A stretch of DNA of 64,000 nucleotides. Source: CAZDQL01 sp964507325 (GTDB taxonomy: Bacteria; Planctomycetota; UBA1135; GCA-002686595). Under the pieces are notes generated by a model, which made no database searches, had not been told where the DNA came from, and saw nothing but the letters and a program-made list of their open reading frames with translations. A program made the translations under genes and the position numbers. The stretch spans positions 23,057-87,056 of the forward strand of contig CAZDQL010000017.1 of NCBI GenBank assembly GCA_964507325.1. Direction: 5' to 3'. Each line of letters opens with the position of its first letter. Within the stretch, counting starts at the first letter, position 1. This document shows, piece by piece, positions 33,201 through 40,842 of the stretch.

Positions 33201-33716
33201 GTGATCCCTGATCCGCTACCTGACAACACGACGAGCGGGGGGCACCCACGTCCCCCCGCCGAGGAGTTCGCCCGCGACCTGCACTTCATGGACCTGGCCC
33301 TGGAGGAGGCGCGACGCGCGCGCGATCTCGACGAGGTCCCGGTCGGGGCCGTGATCGTGCTGGACGACCGCGTCGTAGGCCGTGGCCACAACCGCACGCG
33401 CACGGAGCGCACCCCCCTGGCCCACGCCGAGCTGATCGCCCTGGCCGAAGCGTTCGCGTCGACCGGGGACGCGCGCCTGCCGGGGGCGGTCGTCTACTCG
33501 ACGGTCGAGCCCTGCTTCATGTGCGCCGGCGCCCTGTCCCACGCACGGGTGGCCCGTGCGGTGTGGGGGGTGCGCGATCCCAAGTTCGGCGGCTGCGCCT
33601 CCCTGGGGGCGGTGCTGACCGATGCGCGCATGAATCACCGCGCGCAGATCACCGAGGGTGTGCGCGCCGACGAAGCACGCGAGCTCCTGCAATCGTTCTT
33701 TCGAAGCAAACGCTAG
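33201..33716 (+). CDS. tadA: tRNA-specific adenosine deaminase
   Basis: 171 residues. Converts A34 of tRNA-Arg(ACG) to inosine. The cytidine-deaminase fold is complete: zinc ligands H75 (in HAELIAL), C105 and C108 (in EPCFMCAGAL), and the catalytic proton shuttle E77. VPVGAVIVLDDRVVGRGHN and VWGVRDPKFGGCASL are typical of TadA rather than of free-base deaminases. GTG start with GGGGAG about eleven bases upstream. Its main substrate tRNA is encoded immediately before it, and two tRNA-Ser genes follow. Confidence 0.94.
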   Translation: MIPDPLPDNTTSGGHPRPPAEEFARDLHFMDLALEEARRARDLDEVPVGAVIVLDDRVVGRGHNRTRTERTPLAHAELIALAEAFASTGDARLPGAVVYSTVEPCFMCAGALSHARVARAVWGVRDPKFGGCASLGAVLTDARMNHRAQITEGVRADEARELLQSFFRSKR

Positions 33717-33785
33717 GTGGCCGAGCGCGCCTGGAGACGCCGCGAGGGTCTCCGACGCGGCGCGTCCGCCGCCCGTCGACCCGAC

Positions 33786-33875
33786 GGAGAGGTGCCAGAG
33801 TGGCTGAATGGACTGGTTTCGAAAACCAGCGTGTCCTTTTGGGCACCGGGGGTTCAAATCCCTCCCTCTCCGCCA
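33786..33875 (+). tRNA. tRNA-Ser (CGA)
   Basis: A class II tRNA of 90 bases with a long variable arm and encoded CCA. Acceptor GGAGAGG/CCTCTCC with discriminator G; anticodon stem CTGGT/ACCAG holds TTCGAAA, anticodon CGA at 33820-33822. Reads UCG. It is 69 bases after tadA and 39 bases before a second serine tRNA with the same acceptor stem. Confidence 0.96.
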
Positions 33876-33914
33876 CCCCTCGACGGACGGCTCGCCGCCT
33901 GGCGCAACCGAATC

Positions 33915-34005
<91 letters not shown>

Positions 34006-34024
34006 CCCACAACAGGAGGTACGA

Positions 34025-34165
34025 TCGACGTCACGAGCCCGGCGGTGGGCCCGGTCCCACGCGATGGGTCGGTCCTGAACCGGGTCAGGCCGGGAACGGA
34101 GCAGCCCTAGGGATCCCGCCCCATGCGCGAGGTGCCCGGGCCTTCCGGCGGGCTCGTGACGTCGA
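34025..34165 (+). ncRNA. ffs: signal recognition particle RNA (4.5S-like)
   Basis: A long rod-like RNA of about 141 bases. Its ends form a perfect 17-bp stem (34025-34041 with 34149-34165). The conserved domain IV is clear: GGGTCAGGCC, then CCG closing a GGAA tetraloop (34093-34096) with CGG, and GGAGCAGCCCTA on the 3' side, matching the Ffh-binding motif. It lacks the Alu domain and is intermediate between the E. coli 4.5S RNA and the Bacillus form. It partners Ffh in co-translational targeting to SecYEG. Exact ends may differ by a few bases. Confidence 0.9.
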
Positions 34166-34215
34166 CTCTCCCGGCGGCCCCCCCCTGCGCCAGCTAGGGC
34201 GAGCCGCCCCGCGGG

Positions 34216-34221
34216 TACACT
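34216..34221 (+). promoter_or_regulatory. -10-like TACACT before dnaX
   Basis: TACACT ends nine bases before the dnaX ATG; no -35 box at the right spacing and no Shine-Dalgarno sequence. A transcript from here would have almost no leader. dnaX may equally be read from upstream tRNA/SRP transcription. Confidence 0.35.
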
Positions 34222-34230
34222 GACCCTCGC

Positions 34231-35808
34231 ATGTCCTACCTGGTCCTCGCGCGCAAGTACCGTCCCCGCACCTTCGACGAGGTCGTGGGGCAGGAGAACA
34301 CCACCCGCGTCCTGCAGGGGGCCATCTCCTCCGGACGGATCGGACACGCCTACCTCTTCACGGGGCCGCGCGGCACGGGCAAGACGACCAGCGCGCGGCT
34401 CTTCGCCAAGGCCCTCAACTGCGAGACGGGGCCGGCTGACGAGCCGTGCGGGACCTGCGAGCGCTGCCGGAGCCTCGATTCCGGAGCGGAGGTCGACGTG
34501 CTCGAGATCGACGCCGCCTCCAACACCGGGGTGGATCACGTCCGGGAGCTGCGCGATCAAGCGGCCTACGTGCCCCTGCGCGCGCGCTTCAAGATCTACA
34601 TCGTGGACGAGGTCCACATGCTCTCCAAGGCGGCCTTCAACGCCCTGTTGAAGACGCTCGAGGAGCCCCCGCCCCACGTCAAGTTCCTCTTCGCGACCAC
34701 CGAGCTGCACAAGGTGCCCGACACGGTGCTCTCGCGCTGCCAGGTGCTGCGGCTCTCCCCCCTGCCCGAGGGGGCGATCGCCGCCCGGCTGGCCGAGGTC
34801 TTCGCCGCCGAGGAGATCGCAGCCGAAGCCGGGGTGGTGGAGGACCTCGCGCGCCGCGCCCGCGGCGGGATGCGCGACGCCCTGTCGATGGCCGATCAGC
34901 TGGTGGCGCTGGTGGGGTCCCGTCCGCAGCTCTCCGACTGCGAACGTCTGGCGACCGAGGGCTCCCGGGCGGCGATCGAGGAGGTCGTCGAGCGCGTCCT
35001 GGCGGGGGATCGCGTCGGGCTCCTGGGGGCCCTGCCGGCGCGGGAGGGGAGCGAGCCGGAGTTTCTCGCCGGCCTGCTCGATCACCTCCGCGGCTGCCTC
35101 TTGGCCGCCCTCCTGGGGGAGCGCGTGCCGGTGATGCCCCCTGCCGAGGGGGATCCCGACCAGCGCCAGGCGCTCGCCGCGCGGGGCAAGTCGATCGGTG
35201 CTCGACGCCTCGAGCTCTGGCTGCAGGAGCTCCTCCACGCCCGCGAGCGCATGCGCCTGCTCCCCTCCCACGCGCGCCTGGTCCTGGAGGTGACCCTGCT
35301 GGATCTCTGCCGCGAGGAGAGCGTCCTGGGCCTGGACGAGCTGGCGTCCCGTCTGGAGGCCCTCGAGGCCCGCCTGGCGGGGGACTCCCCGCCCCCTTCC
35401 GCGCCCCCCGAGCCCCAGGCCCCCGCCGAGCTCCGACCCCCGCCCAAGCCGCAGGACGCGCCCCCGCGCTCCGCCGCGCGCCCCACCAGCGTGGCCGAGA
35501 CCTGGACGCGCTTCCTCGATGAGCTGGAGGAGGCCAGCCCCAGCCTGCGCGCCCTGATCACCCGCCGCGGCCGGCTGGGGGCCTTCCGGGGGGGGCGCGC
35601 CACCGTGAAGCTCGTCGACCTGAGCGCCGAGGAGCGCTTGCTGGTGGGGGAGGTGCGCAACGTCAAGACCTGCTCGCGGGCCTTCTCGAGGGCCGCCGGG
35701 CAGGAGGTGGAGCTCGCCTTCGAGGACTCCGCCCGCTCCGCCCCCGGATCCGCGGACCCCTTCACCAAGTCGGTTGCGGATCTGTTCGAGGGGCGCATCG
35801 AGGAATAG
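34231..35808 (+). CDS. dnaX: DNA polymerase III subunit gamma/tau
   Basis: 525 residues. The clamp-loader ATPase. Walker A GPRGTGKTT near residue 45, a zinc module with CETG...CGTCERC, Walker B VDEVHMLS, and the SRC sensor (VLSRCQVLRL). A Pro-rich linker (about residues 385-415) leads to a C-terminal domain of tau type. No A-rich slippery heptamer typical of gamma/tau frameshifting was seen. With ybaB and recR downstream it forms the widely conserved dnaX-ybaB-recR group. Confidence 0.95.
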   Translation: MSYLVLARKYRPRTFDEVVGQENTTRVLQGAISSGRIGHAYLFTGPRGTGKTTSARLFAKALNCETGPADEPCGTCERCRSLDSGAEVDVLEIDAASNTGVDHVRELRDQAAYVPLRARFKIYIVDEVHMLSKAAFNALLKTLEEPPPHVKFLFATTELHKVPDTVLSRCQVLRLSPLPEGAIAARLAEVFAAEEIAAEAGVVEDLARRARGGMRDALSMADQLVALVGSRPQLSDCERLATEGSRAAIEEVVERVLAGDRVGLLGALPAREGSEPEFLAGLLDHLRGCLLAALLGERVPVMPPAEGDPDQRQALAARGKSIGARRLELWLQELLHARERMRLLPSHARLVLEVTLLDLCREESVLGLDELASRLEALEARLAGDSPPPSAPPEPQAPAELRPPPKPQDAPPRSAARPTSVAETWTRFLDELEEASPSLRALITRRGRLGAFRGGRATVKLVDLSAEERLLVGEVRNVKTCSRAFSRAAGQEVELAFEDSARSAPGSADPFTKSVADLFEGRIEE

Positions 35809-35818
35809 CCTGGAAGGT

Positions 35819-36142
35819 ATGAGCGGACCGTTCGGAGAGATGGGCAGCCTCCTGCAGCAGGCCCAGAAGATGCAGCGCGCCATGGACGAGGCCCGCGCCG
35901 AGCTCAGGGAGACGATCGTCGACGGCAGCGCCGGTGGGGGGGTGGTGCGCGCCAAGGTCACCGGCGAGGGCCAGGTGGAGAAGATCGAGATCTCCGACGA
36001 GGCCCTGCGGGCCGGCGACAAGTCCCTCCTGGAGGAGCTGGTGCTGGCCGCCGTGCGCGACGGCATCGACCGCGCCACGCGCCTGCGCGAGCAACGCCTG
36101 GCCAAGGTCACCGGCGGCTTGAACCTCCCGGGCCTGACCTGA
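35819..36142 (+). CDS. YbaB/EbfC nucleoid-associated protein
   Basis: 107 residues when started at MSGPFGEMGSLLQQAQKMQR, the common YbaB opening; the in-frame reading 15 codons longer overlaps dnaX and is unlikely. YbaB binds DNA as a dimer and is almost always between dnaX and recR, as here. The two long helices (QQAQKMQRAMDEARAELRET and SLLEELVLAAVRDGIDRATR) and central ISDEAL strand fit. GGAAGG at 35812-35817 is very close to the ATG; GAGGA at 35800-35804 is an alternative ribosome-binding site. Confidence 0.9.
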   Translation: MSGPFGEMGSLLQQAQKMQRAMDEARAELRETIVDGSAGGGVVRAKVTGEGQVEKIEISDEALRAGDKSLLEELVLAAVRDGIDRATRLREQRLAKVTGGLNLPGLT

Positions 36143-36154
36143 GGGAACGCGGGC

Positions 36155-36763
36155 GTGCCCTACCCCACCCCGGTCGAGGCCTTGGTGGAGGCCTTCCAAC
36201 GCCTGCCCGGCGTCGGGCGCCGCGGCGCCGAGCGCATGACCTTCCACGTCCTGCGCGACCCCTCTTCCGTGGAGCTGGCGCGCGCCATCGAGCGCGCACT
36301 GGGTGAGGCGCGGCGCTGCGAGCTGTGCGGCAACCTGTGCGAGGCGGCGCGCTGCCCCGTCTGCGAGGACGAGGAGCGGGACGGGAGCGTCGTGTGCGTG
36401 GTCGAGGAGCCGCGCCACGTCGAGGCCCTGGAGCGGGCGGGGGTCTTCCGCGGTCGCTACCACGTGCTGATGGGCTCCCTCAATCCCGCCGACGGCACCG
36501 AGGACCGGCACCTGAGCCTGGCCACCCTGGTGCGGCGGGTGCGCGAGGGCGGGATCCGCGAGCTGATCCTGGCCACCGACCCCGACCGCGAGGGGGAGGC
36601 GACCGCGCTGCTCGTCCTGGAGGCGGTCGAGGCCCTGGGGCGCGAGGACCTGGTGGTCACCCGCCTCGCGCGGGGGATGCCGGCGGGCAGCGCCATCGAG
36701 TACCTGCACCGCGGCGTGCTCGAGGACGCGCTGGAGGGGCGCCGTCCGGTGCGGCGCCGGTAG
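36155..36763 (+). CDS. recR: recombination protein RecR
   Basis: 202 residues, standard. RecR forms a ring with RecO and loads RecA at gaps. A helix-hairpin-helix (LPGVGRRGAERMTFHVL), a four-cysteine zinc finger (CELCGNLC...CPVC) and a Toprim domain follow in order. In the Toprim motif the sequence is ATDPDREGEATAL; most RecR proteins have NP.VEGEATA, so this copy resembles the acidic DPDREGE of topoisomerases. GTG start with GAGGGA (36141-36146) eight bases upstream. Confidence 0.94.
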   Translation: MPYPTPVEALVEAFQRLPGVGRRGAERMTFHVLRDPSSVELARAIERALGEARRCELCGNLCEAARCPVCEDEERDGSVVCVVEEPRHVEALERAGVFRGRYHVLMGSLNPADGTEDRHLSLATLVRRVREGGIRELILATDPDREGEATALLVLEAVEALGREDLVVTRLARGMPAGSAIEYLHRGVLEDALEGRRPVRRR

Positions 36764-36764
36764 G

Positions 36765-36803
36765 GCGCTCAACCAAAGTCGAGAGCGCGTCGATACGGCT
36801 CTC
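36765..36803 (+). promoter_or_regulatory. mutually exclusive hairpins in the rpoN leader
   Basis: GCGCTC (36765-36770) can pair with GAGCGC (36783-36788), while GAGAGC (36781-36786) can pair with GCTCTC (36798-36803), next to the rpoN ATG. The two stems share bases, so only one can form at a time. The second would mask the rpoN start. Confidence 0.35.
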
Positions 36804-36804
36804 G

Positions 36805-38145
36805 ATGTCCCACCAAGGCCTCTCCCTCGGGCTGGAAACGCGCCTGGGCCAGGAACTGCACCTGGCCCCGCGGATGCTGCAGTCGATCCAGGTCCTCGAG
36901 CTCCCCACGCTGGAGCTGGAGGCGTGGTTGACCGAGCAGGCCCAGTCGAACGAGGCGCTGGAGCTCGATCCGCCCAGCGTCGTCGAGGCAGGGCCCCGCG
37001 GCTCCCGCGAGGCCACCGAGGCCCACGATCAGATGCTGCGCAACCAGCCGGACCGCCGGCTGAGCCTGTGCTCCCTGGTCGAGACCCAACTGGCGACCGC
37101 CGACCTGCCCGCGGAGCTGGAGGAGTGGGTGCGCTTCCTGGTGGGGTGTCTCGACCCCCGGGGGCACCTCTCCACCCCCGACGAGGTGCTCCTGGAGTTC
37201 GCCCGCACCCAGGGGCTGCCCGGTGGAGCGGCCCAGCTCGGCGCGGCGATCGCGGCGCTGCAAGGGCTCGACCCGCGGGGGATCGGGGCGCGGGACGCCA
37301 TCGAGGCCCTGCTCCTGCAACTCGATCCCAAGGACCCCGACTACGCCGAGCTCTGCCGCCTCTTGGAGGAGTTCCTCGAAGAGCTGGCCCTGAACCGCCT
37401 ACCCGCCGTGGCCACCGCCATGGGCCTCGAGATGGCGGACCTCCAGCGTCTGCTCTCCATCCTGAGCGAGCTCGATCCACGCCCCGCGGCGGAGCTCGCG
37501 CAGGAGGCCGCGCCCACGATCACTCCGGAGCTCGAGGTGCGGCTCGGGGAGGACGGAGGGTGGGAGGTCGAGCTCATGCGCGGCGCCCTGCCGTCGGTGC
37601 GCGTCGATCCGCTGGTGGGGGAGTTGGCCCGCGACGGGCGCAGCAGCGCCGACGTGCGCCGCTACCTGCGCGGGAAGCTGGATCGGGCGCGCTGGGTCGT
37701 CGACGCCGTGGCCCAGCGCGGTGCGACCCTGCTGCGCGTGGCCGAGGCGGTCTTCGCCCGCCAGCGGGACTACCTGCGCCACGGCCCGGGCCACCTGGTG
37801 CCCCTGACGATGACCGCAGTGGCCGAGGAGCTCGACTTGCACGTCTCCACGATCAGCCGCTCTGTCGCCGGGAAGCACGTTCAGACCCCCTGGGAGACCC
37901 TCCCCATGCGCGAGCTCTTCCAGGCCGCAGCGGGGGAGGGCCAGCAGAGCGTGCGTCGCGACGTGCGCGAGCTCGTGCGGCAGGTCTTCGATGAGGAGGA
38001 CAAGGCCAGCCCCCTCTCCGACGACGAGGCCGTCCAGGAGATCGAGCAGCGCGGGGTCAAGATCGCGCGGCGCACGGTCGCCAAGTACCGCAAGGAGCTG
38101 GGGATCCCGAGCTCCTACCGGCGGCGGGAGTTCCCCGGCGGGTGA
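36805..38145 (+). CDS. rpoN: RNA polymerase sigma-54 factor
   Basis: 446 residues from MSHQGLSLGLETRLGQELHL; upstream in-frame sequence is a shadow of recR. Sigma-54 needs AAA+ activators and reads -24/-12 promoters. Region I carries MLQSIQVLELPTLELEAWL, the core-binding region is central, and the C-terminus has the helix-turn-helix (VAEELDLHVSTISRSVAGKH) and the RpoN box ARRTVAKYRKEL near residues 421-432. The cluster rpoN-(truA)-hpf-ptsN-HPr matches the proteobacterial nitrogen-PTS locus. No Shine-Dalgarno sequence. Confidence 0.95.
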   Translation: MSHQGLSLGLETRLGQELHLAPRMLQSIQVLELPTLELEAWLTEQAQSNEALELDPPSVVEAGPRGSREATEAHDQMLRNQPDRRLSLCSLVETQLATADLPAELEEWVRFLVGCLDPRGHLSTPDEVLLEFARTQGLPGGAAQLGAAIAALQGLDPRGIGARDAIEALLLQLDPKDPDYAELCRLLEEFLEELALNRLPAVATAMGLEMADLQRLLSILSELDPRPAAELAQEAAPTITPELEVRLGEDGGWEVELMRGALPSVRVDPLVGELARDGRSSADVRRYLRGKLDRARWVVDAVAQRGATLLRVAEAVFARQRDYLRHGPGHLVPLTMTAVAEELDLHVSTISRSVAGKHVQTPWETLPMRELFQAAAGEGQQSVRRDVRELVRQVFDEEDKASPLSDDEAVQEIEQRGVKIARRTVAKYRKELGIPSSYRRREFPGG

Positions 38146-38178
38146 GCCGGGCAGCGCGCGCTGCCGCGCCCCGCCGTG

Positions 38179-38184
38179 TATCTT
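38179..38184 (+). promoter_or_regulatory. -10-like TATCTT before truA
   Basis: TATCTT ends ten bases before the truA ATG, with neither a clear -35 box nor a Shine-Dalgarno sequence between. It fits the short-leader pattern seen before several other genes here. Confidence 0.35.
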
Positions 38185-38194
38185 TTGCCCCGCC

Positions 38195-39010
38195 ATGCGC
38201 ACCGTCCGCACCCAGATCTCCTACGACGGCTCCCGCTTCTACGGCTGGCAGCGCCAGGACGGCTTCGATTCCGTCCAGGGGGCCATCGAGGAGGCCCTGA
38301 CCGCTCTCCTGGGGACCCCGGTCACGGTGCAGGGCGCCGGGCGTACGGACACCGGTGTACACGCCCTGCGGCAGGTGGCCCACTTCCACGTCGACACCCG
38401 CCTCGACGACGACCGCCTGCGTCACGCCCTCAACGCCCACCTGGTGCCGGGGGTCGTCATCGACCGGCTGGAGACCTGCCGCGACGACTTCCACGCGCGC
38501 TTCGACGCCTGCGGGAAGCGCTACCTCTACTGGACCGCCACCACCCGCTTCCGCCCCCCCTTCGCCGGCGAGCTCGTGCACTGGGTGCGCGATCCTCTCG
38601 ACCTGGACGCGATGCGCGCCGCCGCCGCGCGCATGGTCGGCACCCACGATTTCGCCGCCTTCAGCAACGCCGGCTCCGAGCGCGCGACCAGCGTGCGCCG
38701 GGTCTCCGGCGTGCGCCTGCTCGCCCGCCGCGAGCGCTTCGCGGTGGTCGTGCAGGGGGACGGGTTCCTCTACAACATGGTGCGCAACATGGTCGGGACC
38801 CTCTTGGACGTGGGGCGTGGCAAGCGGGTCCCGGAGTGCGTCGAGCGAGCCTTGGCCAGCGGCGATCGGGACCAGGTCGGTCCCACCGCTCCCGCTCGCG
38901 GGCTCTACCTCCTGCGCGTCCTCTACGTCGAGCCCGTCTTCCCCGGCCGGGACCACGGTCCACACGGGGTTCCGGGGCTGTTTCAGTTCGGGACTCTCCC
39001 GCCTTCCTGA
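38195..39010 (+). CDS. truA: tRNA pseudouridine(38-40) synthase
   Basis: 271 residues, standard. Modifies uridines 38-40 in the anticodon arm. The start MRTVRTQISYDGSRFYGWQR is typical. The catalytic aspartate lies in GAGRTDTGVHALRQVAHF. GKRYLYWTATT, GTHDFAAFSNAGS and GDGFLYNMVRNMVGTLLDVG complete the signature. It interrupts the rpoN-hpf-ptsN cluster. Upstream in-frame sequence is not TruA-like. Confidence 0.96.
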   Translation: MRTVRTQISYDGSRFYGWQRQDGFDSVQGAIEEALTALLGTPVTVQGAGRTDTGVHALRQVAHFHVDTRLDDDRLRHALNAHLVPGVVIDRLETCRDDFHARFDACGKRYLYWTATTRFRPPFAGELVHWVRDPLDLDAMRAAAARMVGTHDFAAFSNAGSERATSVRRVSGVRLLARRERFAVVVQGDGFLYNMVRNMVGTLLDVGRGKRVPECVERALASGDRDQVGPTAPARGLYLLRVLYVEPVFPGRDHGPHGVPGLFQFGTLPPS

Positions 39011-39344
39011 AAGGAACGCCCATTGGGGCTTCCCGCTTTCGGGCTGCCTGCCGGCGGGGAGTCGGGGGGGGACCGCACCTGCGACCGCCCCCTACCTTTC
39101 ACCCTTGACCCATCGCCGAGGAGCGCCCAAGGTAGATCTAACTGGATGGTCCTCCTCCCCCTCCTCCACGAGCCGTGCCCGGATCGCGGGGCGCAGCGCT
39201 CGAGAAGGCCGACCTTCGGCAGTATCGCGGTCTTGGAGGAGCTCGCACCCGGGGCCTGGGGAGGCCCGCCCCGATCGAACAGGCGTTCACCGAGGGGTGG
39301 ACGTCTATCCCACCTGCTGTGGACCCCTAACCGGGAGGTTTGAA
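39011..39344 (+). promoter_or_regulatory. 334-base truA-hpf spacer
   Basis: No gene is convincing here. TTGACC at 39105-39110 resembles a -35 box, but the best -10 (TAGATC, 39133) is 22 bases away, so the promoter is uncertain. Two small perfect stems, GCCGA/TCGGC at 39208-39220 and GGGCCT/AGGCCC at 39252-39267, would lie in the hpf leader. HPF is induced in stationary phase in many bacteria, so a regulated leader is plausible. Confidence 0.3.
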
Positions 39345-39662
39345 TTGAAGACACAAGTGTCCATCCTTCACAAGGACTACCCCAGGCGCGTACGCGACAT
39401 GGTCGACGAGAGGCTACAGGGCCTCTCCCGGTTCTTCGACCGCGTCGTCTCGGTGCGAGCCAACCTGGAGCGCCAGAACGAGGACCACCGCGTCGAGCTG
39501 GTGGCCAACGTGGGCCAAGGATCCGTCCTGGTGGCGGACGTGAAGGGTGACACCTTCTCGAAGGTGCTGGACGAGGCGATAGACCGCATGACGCGGCAGC
39601 TCAAGCGCCACGCCGACAAGTTGACGGTCGAACGTCGCCGCGGGGGGCGCCCGGGTCGCTGA
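39345..39662 (+). CDS. hpf: short ribosome hibernation-promoting factor
   Basis: 105 residues from a TTG start with GGGAGG (39333-39338) six bases upstream; this start gives the family length, and longer in-frame sequence is not conserved. The protein binds the 30S A/P-site region and blocks translation during stress. The S30AE domain is visible: QVSILHKDYPRRVRDMVDER, LSRFFDRVVSVRANLER, HRVELVANVGQGSVLVADV and DTFSKVLDEAIDRMTRQLKR. There is no C-terminal dimerisation domain, so it is the short form. A strong terminator follows, so ptsN is probably a separate unit. Confidence 0.92.
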   Translation: MKTQVSILHKDYPRRVRDMVDERLQGLSRFFDRVVSVRANLERQNEDHRVELVANVGQGSVLVADVKGDTFSKVLDEAIDRMTRQLKRHADKLTVERRRGGRPGR

Positions 39663-39703
39663 CCCGGCTCAGCGTCCCCCTGGTGAGACCGTCGCCGGAG
39701 TCG

Positions 39704-39745
39704 GAGCGCCCGGTCGGCCGAGGGCCAGCCGGGCGCTCTCTTTCG
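39704..39745 (+). terminator. intrinsic terminator after hpf
   Basis: GAGCGCCCGG (39704-39713) pairs with CCGGGCGCTC (39729-39738), ten base pairs, with an inner GGCC/GGCC stem in the loop, followed by TCTTTCG. It separates rpoN-truA-hpf from ptsN. Confidence 0.82.
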
Positions 39746-39827
39746 ACCCTGGCCGTACGTCTCCAGGCCCGGCGTTTGGTAGCCTCTCCCCCCTGAATTC
39801 CCCAGCCCCTCCCCCTATCCGCGCGCA

Positions 39828-40307
39828 ATGAATTGGTGGAAGCAGTTCAAACCCAAATCCTGTAGCGTCAAGCTCAAGGCCGAGACGAAGGCCGAGGCCC
39901 TCCAGGAGCTGGTCTCGAACATGGTCCACGCGGGGGTCCTGGCGGCCGACCAGGAGGCCGAGGCACTCAAGGCGCTGACCGCGCGTGAGGAGCTGGCCTC
40001 GACCGGCATCGGGATGAGCGTGGCCATCCCCCACGTCAAGATCGAGTCGTTGAATCGGGCGGTCTGCAGCCTCTCGGTGCACAAGGAGGGCATCGATTGG
40101 GCGGCGGTCGACGGCAACCCGGTTCACATTCTCTTCACAGTGCTCCGGCCCTCGGAGCCCGGCCCGGACCACGACCCCCAGCGCCACCTGGAGATGATGC
40201 GTTGGATCGCCAAGCTGGCGCGCGAGTCGGACTTCCGCAACTTCGCCCGGCGGACCAAGACCAAGACGGAGCTGGTCAATCTCCTCAAGGAGATGTCGAC
40301 CGTGTAG
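39828..40307 (+). CDS. ptsN: PTS IIA-like nitrogen-regulatory protein
   Basis: 159 residues. EIIA-Ntr is phosphorylated from the nitrogen PTS and regulates sigma-54 activity, potassium transport and stress responses. The phosphorylated histidine lies in SVAIPHVKIESL, after AREELASTGIG. The fold and length match the PTS EIIA type-2 family, and the position after rpoN and hpf is that of PtsN. No sugar-specific EIIB or EIIC is nearby, supporting a purely regulatory role. No clear ribosome-binding site precedes the ATG. Confidence 0.9.
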   Translation: MNWWKQFKPKSCSVKLKAETKAEALQELVSNMVHAGVLAADQEAEALKALTAREELASTGIGMSVAIPHVKIESLNRAVCSLSVHKEGIDWAAVDGNPVHILFTVLRPSEPGPDHDPQRHLEMMRWIAKLARESDFRNFARRTKTKTELVNLLKEMSTV

Positions 40308-40470
40308 TGGGGGGCGCAGGCCCGCTGCGGCAGCTCGAGCCCGGGGGTGTGCCACGCGCGCACGAAGCGAGTGGTGTGATGCACCCCCTTGGGGCATCCT
40401 GGTCGACCCCTGCATCGAACGCGCATTGGCCGACCGCGATGCCCCGCGAGGGTGAATCCCACCACAGACC

Positions 40471-40743
40471 ATGAACATGCGCCTGGCGGTTCGCGTCCTC
40501 AACGAGGCGGGCCTGCACGCCCGCCCTTGCCATGCCGTGGTCTCCCTGGCCCTGGCCCACGACGCTGAGCTCCGGATCGTGCGCGAGGGGCGCGAGGTCA
40601 GCGGCCAGAGCATCCTCGAGCTGATGACCCTGGGCGCCGGCCAGGGTGACGAGCTGACCCTCATCGCCCGGGGCCCCGAGGCGGCACAGCTGCTTGAGGC
40701 CCTGCAGGGGCTCTTCGACCGCGGATTCGAAGAAAGCTCCTAA
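40471..40743 (+). CDS. ptsH: HPr-like phosphocarrier protein
   Basis: 90 residues, standard. HPr carries phosphate from enzyme I to EIIA proteins. The active-site histidine lies in GLHARPCHAVV. The region of the regulatory serine (QSILELMTLGAG, matching KSIMGVMSLGV) keeps a serine, so HPr kinase control is possible. By position it may be NPr, the partner of PtsN. The usual rapZ gene between them is absent; the 163-base gap has only a weak bulged hairpin near 40377-40398. Start could be the first or third residue (both Met). Confidence 0.88.
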   Translation: MNMRLAVRVLNEAGLHARPCHAVVSLALAHDAELRIVREGREVSGQSILELMTLGAGQGDELTLIARGPEAAQLLEALQGLFDRGFEESS

Positions 40744-40842
40744 ACCCCTCCCCCCTGGCCGTCCGAAACCGAGACAGCGGACCTCCGGGGCGCACCATCC
40801 TCTGCTCCGGCACCCGCCGACCTTCCGAAAGAGCAGGGACGA

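Noticed and set aside
34231..35808. Programmed frameshift in dnaX
   Set aside because: No A-rich slippery heptamer with downstream hairpin was seen; one full-length tau-type product is the simpler reading.
39023..39343. 106-codon frame before hpf
   Set aside because: No recognisable motif, composition like non-coding GC-rich sequence, and it runs over the hpf leader hairpins.
40308..40470. rapZ or other gene between ptsN and HPr
   Set aside because: Only 163 bases, with no plausible open frame.
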